Shown one piece after another: positions 58,446 through 64,000 of a stretch of 64,000 nt of DNA. The position numbers were made by a program, and so were the translations under genes. Numbering within the stretch: position 1 is the stretch's first letter; each line of letters starts with the position of its first letter. The stretch comes from Sphingorhabdus sp. 109. GTDB lineage: Bacteria; Pseudomonadota; Alphaproteobacteria; Sphingomonadales; Sphingomonadaceae. Where the stretch lies: positions 124,001 to 188,000 of the forward strand of contig NZ_LR732707.1 of the NCBI RefSeq assembly GCF_902506555.1, read 5' to 3'. The notes below the pieces were generated by a model. The model had not been told where the DNA came from, made no database searches, and saw only the letters and a program-made list of their open reading frames with translations.

Positions 58446-58456
58446 GTCACCGTAAT
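58446..58456. repeat. GTCACCGTAAT motif, last copy
   Basis: The same 11 bases as at 56603 and 58250, ending immediately before the stop codon of the ATPase gene. Confidence 0.6.
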
Positions 58457-60154
58457 TTAACTTGCGGTTAGCAATTTATCCAAAAGCGGATCCATATCCT
58501 CTAACACCAGATTGTAGGCATTGCTCGAGAGTAGTGATTTTTTCGTTTTCATGCTAATAACTTTGTCTTCGATTTTGACACCATGCAAACTCACCGTGCC
58601 CAATATTACTTGGGCTCCCTCAGGTTTCTGTGAAAACGCAAAGTCGATCATTTTCTTGGCGTTTGCTTCATCTTGATCTTGTTGGATTGGAGTATCAATT
58701 ATGATCGGACACATACAACTCGTAGAATATTCCTTTATCGTATGAAGAATGGCATAATAGTAGGCGAGATGGGCGCGTGGTAGATCGCTTCCAGTTTCAT
58801 GGATTGTTGGATTTACCGTTTTATAGTCGCGCTTTTTCAACGTGTCAGCATCAAGAATTTTAACAAATTTTGCTAATTTATCCGCATAGAAATCAACTAT
58901 TCCTGCTCGACGCTTGGTGTTTGAAATGGTCGCCATTTCTCCTTCTGATCGTTCTATTTTAGATTGCTGACTTCGGATATCTGCATCAAGTTCAGCAAAT
59001 CCCTCTTTGATGGTCCCATCAATGAGCCTTTCACTTTCGTCCTTGAGCATGTCTCTCAATGTCACTTCACCCCGTGCCTCCTCCAGAATCTCGTCAATTT
59101 CTGAAATTTGATCGCCATAAGTTTTGAGCCTAGCCAACTCCGAGTTCATATCTTTTTCGATTTTTATTAAGGCTTCACGCGCTTCAGAAAGGAAAGTTCG
59201 GCAAGCATCCGCATCTGCAACTAAACCAAATCGATTGACGAAATCGTTTTGATGTTCAGTACCGCAAGTCGGGCAGACTACTATGTCCTCGATAACTTTA
59301 TCAGTATATTGAAAATCTGAGTCGAGCTCCCTGAGCGCAGATTTTGTGATCTCAATTTCTTCGACGACCAAAGACCTCTTTGAGCTTTTTCGTCCTAACC
59401 GCTCTTTGATTTCGTCATATTTTTCCTGAAGCGTATTGGTTTTTTCTAACAACGCTTTGATACGCAATTCAAACAACTCTGGTTCCAAAGCAATACCCAT
59501 TGGATCACGTGAACCCTCGAGCCTTTTTGCTGCTCGTTCCAACGCTGAACGCTCTTCTTCAAGCTGTTTGAGTAACCTTTGGGCCTCATCTCTGGCCGCT
59601 TTGGCGATATAATATTCCTTCGGGCGTATTCCCGTATGGAAATTTGACATTGTGTCCGCATGTTTCGTGAACATTTGAAGGGATTCAAAGGAAGACCAAG
59701 TTTTCTGCCACCCAGAGTCTTGGTCAACATAGAAGGGTAAAAAACAAAATGCTGGTGGAGGAACAACTGGAGATCCGAACCTTGGACTTAATTTTAGTTT
59801 AAAATCGAGAAGTTCTGCCACAAATGGTCCAATTACCTTTGTGACGCTGGATCCTGAAATTAAGAGATTGTTGTCAGGATCAAATATGCCAAATAGGTTT
59901 CCAGACCGCAATATCCTGTAAGCTTGATTGTCGATTGTGAAATCCAACAATATATTGGCTTGGGCAGTACGCCAAGTGTCATTGTTTTTTGCTGGATCTG
60001 CCCCGAAAGCAGCATAAATGGATTTTATGAAAGACGATTTCCCTGTGTCATTCTGTCCAATTACTGCGTTATCGAATTCCGAAAATGTCTCAACTCTCGC
60101 CTTCTTTTCTCTTCGCGATAACAGAGAGAGCTGTTGAAATTTTAAGTTTTTCAT
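58457..60154 (-). CDS. Rad50/SMC-like ABC ATPase of a putative anti-phage system (LmuB-like)
   Basis: A 565-residue ATPase with split nucleotide-binding halves. Walker A is GQNDTGKS (residues 33-40). Long charged coiled coils lie at about 175-275 and 310-420, with CPTC (Cys294/Cys297) at the turn, like a zinc hook. A signature-like GSDLPRAHLAYYYAIL comes next. Walker B is PIIIDTPIQQD (Asp487), with Thr where the catalytic Glu usually sits. This matches the ABC ATPases of Lamassu and ABC-three-component systems better than chromosomal SMC or Rad50 proteins. The gene is AT-rich compared with its flanks and lies 41 bases after the nuclease gene. Defence function is inferred from family and context. 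Confidence 0.8.
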   Translation of the reverse strand: MKNLKFQQLSLLSRREKKARVETFSEFDNAVIGQNDTGKSSFIKSIYAAFGADPAKNNDTWRTAQANILLDFTIDNQAYRILRSGNLFGIFDPDNNLLISGSSVTKVIGPFVAELLDFKLKLSPRFGSPVVPPPAFCFLPFYVDQDSGWQKTWSSFESLQMFTKHADTMSNFHTGIRPKEYYIAKAARDEAQRLLKQLEEERSALERAAKRLEGSRDPMGIALEPELFELRIKALLEKTNTLQEKYDEIKERLGRKSSKRSLVVEEIEITKSALRELDSDFQYTDKVIEDIVVCPTCGTEHQNDFVNRFGLVADADACRTFLSEAREALIKIEKDMNSELARLKTYGDQISEIDEILEEARGEVTLRDMLKDESERLIDGTIKEGFAELDADIRSQQSKIERSEGEMATISNTKRRAGIVDFYADKLAKFVKILDADTLKKRDYKTVNPTIHETGSDLPRAHLAYYYAILHTIKEYSTSCMCPIIIDTPIQQDQDEANAKKMIDFAFSQKPEGAQVILGTVSLHGVKIEDKVISMKTKKSLLSSNAYNLVLEDMDPLLDKLLTAS

Positions 60155-60195
60155 GTCGGTTCTTCCTGAGACTTCTAATCAAGCGTTTGAAATTT

Positions 60196-61293
60196 TCAGT
60201 CTTTGTCTCTCGAATATATTTCATAAATCACCATCGCTTTAAGTCTGTAACTACTGAACGGTACAATAAGGGGAGCACATACTTCTTTTATTTCTTCTGC
60301 TGTTTCGTCGACAAGAATCGTCAATGATGAAATATCAGACGATGCCTTTTCCAATTGCTTTCGAATGTATAGCCGCGCAAGTCGAATAGACTCATTCCCC
60401 GGATCAAGCGCTTGAGCTCTATATGATTGCCACTGATCCCGAATTTTCAGTTTTTCCAAAATTCCACAATGAAGTTCTGGTGCAATTTCAGACCAAGCTG
60501 GCATCATCGATGTGGCTTGAACACTGTCAAGCCAAGACTGCACATCTGATCGAGAAATTCCTTTTTTCTGAACGATATGTTCGAATGAATTTAACTGGTC
60601 TTTGAATATGGACTTCTTCCGACATTCGCTCACAATTGCTTTGAAAAGCGTTTCAAGGTCAAATTCAGTCGCACCCAAATTTACTGTCACAAGGTCATGT
60701 AGTTTGCCTTTGGCGTGCGTTGCTGGGTCTTCCAAACTCAGTTCAGTTTTTTCAAATCCCAAAAGCGAAATCTGCGCATCAGTTGCGTTCGGGTATTCGG
60801 ATTTTACTGCTTCTGCGATTTTCGCAAAGTCGCTTGGATTGCAATCTTTGAAACGAAAATTTGTCGACGAGATGTTCAAGCCGCACGGAGCATTTGAAAC
60901 AAAACATACCGACGAAATGTAATCTCCAAATTTTTCGATATTATCAAACATTTTGCCTAAGATGGATGGCAGATGCGTTTCAGTTTCTGGATCTTGTTCA
61001 ACGTTCTTTTTAACTGCTTTTTTCTTCCGGTATTTTAAATCGGCGAGTGACCACAGTGCTGTCGACGATTTTGTTTTTACTTGGAAGAAGTCGGCAGTTT
61101 TTGGGGATTCGAAATCATCGAGCAAAACTATATCGTCATGAAATTCAAACAAAACAGCATAATTCTCATCGCTCAAATGTTGCTTGCAGATGAGGGCCAG
61201 GCCCCAATAGGTTTGGAAATCAAAGCGAGCTTGAGTCAGAGATCCAGAGGTCTCTCTAAGTGGTTCACCAGCTAATTTGTTTGGCAAAGACAT
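60196..61293 (-). CDS. DUF4297 (Cap4-like) dsDNA nuclease, putative defence effector
   Basis: A 365-residue protein. The N-terminal 100 residues match DUF4297: SGSLTQARFDFQTYWGL, then a PD-(D/E)xK nuclease core with Glu50/Asp53-54 (LFEFHDDIVLL) and QVK (71-73) in FFQVKTK. DUF4297 is the DNA-cleaving domain of Cap4 and of Lamassu LmuA effectors. The C-terminal 250 residues are helical with no recognised SAVED or other sensor domain. The ATG at 61293 gives the conserved SGSLTQ start; an upstream ATG adds 14 residues. It is AT-rich and is the first gene of a two-gene operon with the ATPase. Role inferred. Confidence 0.8.
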   Translation of the reverse strand: MSLPNKLAGEPLRETSGSLTQARFDFQTYWGLALICKQHLSDENYAVLFEFHDDIVLLDDFESPKTADFFQVKTKSSTALWSLADLKYRKKKAVKKNVEQDPETETHLPSILGKMFDNIEKFGDYISSVCFVSNAPCGLNISSTNFRFKDCNPSDFAKIAEAVKSEYPNATDAQISLLGFEKTELSLEDPATHAKGKLHDLVTVNLGATEFDLETLFKAIVSECRKKSIFKDQLNSFEHIVQKKGISRSDVQSWLDSVQATSMMPAWSEIAPELHCGILEKLKIRDQWQSYRAQALDPGNESIRLARLYIRKQLEKASSDISSLTILVDETAEEIKEVCAPLIVPFSSYRLKAMVIYEIYSRDKD

Positions 61294-61422
61294 AATATAT
61301 CGAAATTGTATGAAGACCGGTGCTCTGATTATCAATATAAATCGGTCCTTGAGTGGACAATGGCTTCAAGTTCTAGTTGAGATTTTGTGCATAACTCCAT
61401 TACTCTAGGAGGGTATCTGACC

Positions 61423-61431
61423 GTTGCGCCT
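61423..61431. repeat. Right 9-base direct repeat GTTGCGCCT
   Basis: Identical to 58437-58445 and located after the operon's upstream region; see the left copy. Confidence 0.45.
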
Positions 61432-61544
61432 TTAACCCCCCTGCGCTAAAGCCCACCCAAACCCGACTCACCAACCGTTTCGCGCTGCCCGCAGCGCTCT
61501 CCCCATTCGGTTGAACCAACGATAAAACACGGAGCAAAAAATCC

Positions 61545-64000
61545 ATGACAACCACCGGCAAAGACTCACTCGGCACCCGCTCGACGCTCAGCGTCAACGG
61601 CACCGAATATAGCTATTATTCGCTCGCCAAGGCCGCCGAAAAGCTCGGCAATATCGACAAGCTGCCTTATACGCTGAAAGTGCTGCTGGAGAATATGCTG
61701 CGATTCGAGGATGGCGGCTTTACCGTGGACGCGAAGGATGCGCAGGCGGTGGTGGACTGGCAGAAGGAAGCGAAGAGCGCGGCGGAAATTCAGTACCGCC
61801 CGGCCCGCGTGCTGATGCAGGACTTCACCGGTGTGCCCGCCGTGGTTGACCTCGCGGCGATGCGCGACGGGATCAAGGCGTTGGGTGGGGATGCTGAAAA
61901 GATCAACCCGCAGGTGCCGGTGCATCTGGTCATCGATCACTCGGTGATGGTCGACGAATTCGGCACGCCGCAGGCTTTTGAAAATAATGTGGCGCTGGAA
62001 TATCAGCGCAACATGGAGCGTTACGAATTTCTGAAATGGGGTTCGCAGGCGTTTGACAATTTCTCCGTGGTGCCGCCGGGAACCGGTATCTGCCACCAGG
62101 TGAATCTCGAATATATCGCGAAAGCGGTCTGGTCGTCGAAAGATGCCGACGGCAATCTGGTCGCCTATCCCGACACCTGCGTCGGCACCGACAGCCACAC
62201 CACGATGATCAACGGTCTCGGTGTGCTCGGCTGGGGCGTGGGCGGAATCGAGGCGGAAGCCGCGATGCTCGGCCAGCCGGTCTCGATGCTGATTCCGCCG
62301 GTGGTCGGTTTCAAGCTGACCGGCAAGCTGGCCGAGGGCATTACCGCGACCGATCTGGTGCTGACCTGCGTGCAGATGCTGCGCGAAGTCGGCGTGGTCG
62401 GCAGCTTCGTCGAATTTTACGGTCCGGGGCTGAAGGAACTCTCGCTCGCCGATCGCGCGACGATTGCCAATATGGCGCCGGAATATGGCGCGACCTGCGG
62501 CTATTTCCCGATCGACGAAAAGACGCTGGAATATCTCGAACTGACCGGCCGCAGCGCCGACGAAATCGCGCTGACCGAAGCCTATGCGCGGGAGCAGGGC
62601 TTCTGGCGCTATGACGAAACCACCAAGGACGCGATCTACACCAAGACGCTGGAGCTGGACATCAGCAGCGTCGTGCCGTCGCTCTCCGGTCCGAAACTGC
62701 CGCAGCAGCGCGTGTCGATGAGCGAGCTGGACGAGGAATTCAACCGCGACCTGCAGAAGGTCTTCGGTGTCGAGGATGATGGCAAGCGGGTCGATGTCGA
62801 GGGCAGCGATCACGGCTTTGCCCATGGCGATGTCGCGATTGCCGCGATTACCAGCTGCACCAACACCTCCAACCCGAGCGTGCTGATCGCCGCCGGTCTG
62901 GTCGCGAAGAAAGCGCGGGAAAAGGGTCTGCAGCGCAAGCCATGGGTGAAAAGCTCGCTGGCGCCGGGATCGCAGGTCGTGACCGACTATCTCAACAAGG
63001 CGGGATTGCAGGATGATCTGGATTATCTCGGCTTCAACCTGGTCGGCTATGGCTGCACCACCTGTATCGGCAACAGCGGCCCGCTGCCGGCGCCGATCAG
63101 CAAGGCGATCAACGACAATGGCATTGTCGCCGCGTCGGTGCTGTCGGGCAACCGCAACTTTGAAGGTCGCGTGTCGCAGGACGTGCAGGCCAATTATCTC
63201 GCCTCGCCACCGCTGGTGGTCGCCTATGCGCTGAAGGGTACGGTCCGCCAGGACATGTATGAAACGCCGATTGGCCAGGGCAGCGACGGGCAGGACGTCT
63301 ATCTCAAGGATATCTGGCCGACCAACGCAGAGGTCAACGAGGCGATGGGCGGAGCGGTCAACCGCGAAATGTTCATGAGCCGCTATGCCGATGTGTACAA
63401 GGGCGACGCGGCCTGGCAGGATATCGACGTCACCGGCGGCGATACCTATCAGTGGCGCGCGGGCTCGACCTATGTTGCCAATCCGCCTTATTTCGACGGC
63501 ATGACGATGACCCCCGAACCGGTCGGCGATATCATCGCGGCGAAGACGCTGGCCCTGCTGGGTGACAGCATTACCACCGACCACATCTCGCCAGCCGGCG
63601 CGATCAAGGAGGACAGCCCTGCCGGAGAATATCTGAAAAATCATCAGGTTAGCAAGCAGGACTTCAACAGCTACGGCTCCCGCCGCGGCAACCACGAAGT
63701 CATGATGAGAGGCACTTTCGCCAACATCAGAATCAAAAACGAAATGGCCGACGGAAAAGAGGGCGGTTACACCAAATATAATGGCGAGATCATGCCGATC
63801 TACGACGCCGCGATGAAGCACAAGGCCGACGGCACGCCGCTAGTCGTCATCGGCGGTGAACAGTATGGCACCGGTTCCTCGCGTGACTGGGCGGCGAAGG
63901 GCACCAACCTGCTCGGCGTCCGCGCTGTTATCGTCGAAAGCTACGAGCGGATCCACCGTTCGAACCTTGTCGGCATGGGCGTTCTTCCCTTGCAGTTCGC
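61545..64000 (+). CDS. acnA: Aconitate hydratase AcnA (partial, runs off the right edge)
   Basis: The first 818 residues of an aconitase A, which isomerises citrate and isocitrate in the TCA cycle. The frame is open from ATG 61545 (GGAG upstream) to the edge. The iron-sulfur cysteines are in [10 protein letters not shown] and [25 protein letters not shown] and the C-terminal swivel motif [13 protein letters not shown] are present. About 75 residues are missing. Checks of frame at 62847 and 63951 show no frameshift. The accessory region is inserted directly upstream. Confidence 0.97.
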   Translation, partial: MTTTGKDSLGTRSTLSVNGTEYSYYSLAKAAEKLGNIDKLPYTLKVLLENMLRFEDGGFTVDAKDAQAVVDWQKEAKSAAEIQYRPARVLMQDFTGVPAVVDLAAMRDGIKALGGDAEKINPQVPVHLVIDHSVMVDEFGTPQAFENNVALEYQRNMERYEFLKWGSQAFDNFSVVPPGTGICHQVNLEYIAKAVWSSKDADGNLVAYPDTCVGTDSHTTMINGLGVLGWGVGGIEAEAAMLGQPVSMLIPPVVGFKLTGKLAEGITATDLVLTCVQMLREVGVVGSFVEFYGPGLKELSLADRATIANMAPEYGATCGYFPIDEKTLEYLELTGRSADEIALTEAYAREQGFWRYDETTKDAIYTKTLELDISSVVPSLSGPKLPQQRVSMSELDEEFNRDLQKVFGVEDDGKRVDVEGSDHGFAHGDVAIAAITSCTNTSNPSVLIAAGLVAKKAREKGLQRKPWVKSSLAPGSQVVTDYLNKAGLQDDLDYLGFNLVGYGCTTCIGNSGPLPAPISKAINDNGIVAASVLSGNRNFEGRVSQDVQANYLASPPLVVAYALKGTVRQDMYETPIGQGSDGQDVYLKDIWPTNAEVNEAMGGAVNREMFMSRYADVYKGDAAWQDIDVTGGDTYQWRAGSTYVANPPYFDGMTMTPEPVGDIIAAKTLALLGDSITTDHISPAGAIKEDSPAGEYLKNHQVSKQDFNSYGSRRGNHEVMMRGTFANIRIKNEMADGKEGGYTKYNGEIMPIYDAAMKHKADGTPLVVIGGEQYGTGSSRDWAAKGTNLLGVRAVIVESYERIHRSNLVGMGVLPLQF

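Larger units (their letters stand above)
58019..58456. other. Gap between phage-like cassette and defence pair
   Basis: 438 bases without a supported gene. It contains a palindromic repeat, two imperfect direct repeats at 58126-58159 and 58226-58260, a third GTCACCGTAAT motif at 58446, and one side of the 9-base direct repeat flanking the defence pair. Confidence 0.6.

Noticed and set aside
58126..58456. Direct repeats considered as a CRISPR array
   Set aside because: Only two imperfect long copies plus one short core, unequal spacing, no cas genes.
56269..61544. A complete prophage or integrative element
   Set aside because: No integrase, portal, capsid or conjugation genes; only a small cassette and the nuclease-ATPase pair.
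61566..63821. A 751-codon leftward ORF rich in His, Arg, Asp
   Set aside because: It lies entirely antisense to acnA, and its composition is that of the opposite strand of a GC-rich gene.

Overview
The window looks like chromosomal DNA from a sphingomonad (Alphaproteobacteria, Sphingomonadales, something like Sphingopyxis, Sphingorhabdus or Parasphingorhabdus). This rests on GC-rich coding DNA, the gene order htpX-rsmB-rpe-heparinase-purH, the DUF1674, DUF3035 and RcnB proteins, large TonB-dependent receptors, and many short palindromic repeats between genes. The genus is inferred from family knowledge; no rRNA or tRNA gene is present to settle it.

Layout: 1-2021 has the 5' end of a leftward gene, a DUF1674 gene, htpX and an AT-richer orphan ORF. 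2145-5084 has ahpF, ahpC and a lipoprotein gene, all leftward. 5553-11474 runs rightward: rsmB, rpe, heparinase-like, purH, DUF167. 11757-20359 runs leftward: DUF3035, lspA, ileS, ribF, M19 dipeptidase, folA, purK, purE. 20607-21891 has a diguanylate cyclase and gpmA. 22147-27517 is a tandem pair of TonB-dependent receptors of equal length. 27622-32607 has an iron-type alcohol dehydrogenase, thioesterase, acyl-CoA dehydrogenase, EamA transporter and YcaQ-like glycosylase. 32620-43077 is an envelope block: an exported protein, tamA, tamB and a large autotransporter. 43351-45150 is glnB-glnA. 45388-51736 has a PQQ alcohol dehydrogenase, GAF histidine kinase, OmpA protein, a 47-residue basic protein, 1-Cys peroxiredoxin and an RcnB-like protein. 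52781-56268 has map, a sulfatase-fold membrane transferase and a CinA-like protein.

56269-61544 is the accessory region. It holds a small phage-like cassette, repeated GTCACCGTAAT motifs resembling REP-transposase remnants, and an AT-rich two-gene operon that is the main candidate for an undescribed system: a DUF4297 (Cap4-like) nuclease followed by a Rad50/SMC-like ABC ATPase. It resembles Lamassu / ABC-three-component anti-phage systems but has no third gene, and it sits between 9-bp direct repeats just before acnA, which runs off the right edge.

A second theme is palindromic repeats invading genes. A complete multi-stem palindrome of about 124 bp lies in frame inside the essential ileS gene, and two other genes (the M19 dipeptidase and a phage-like HTH gene) have C-terminal ends encoded by repeats.
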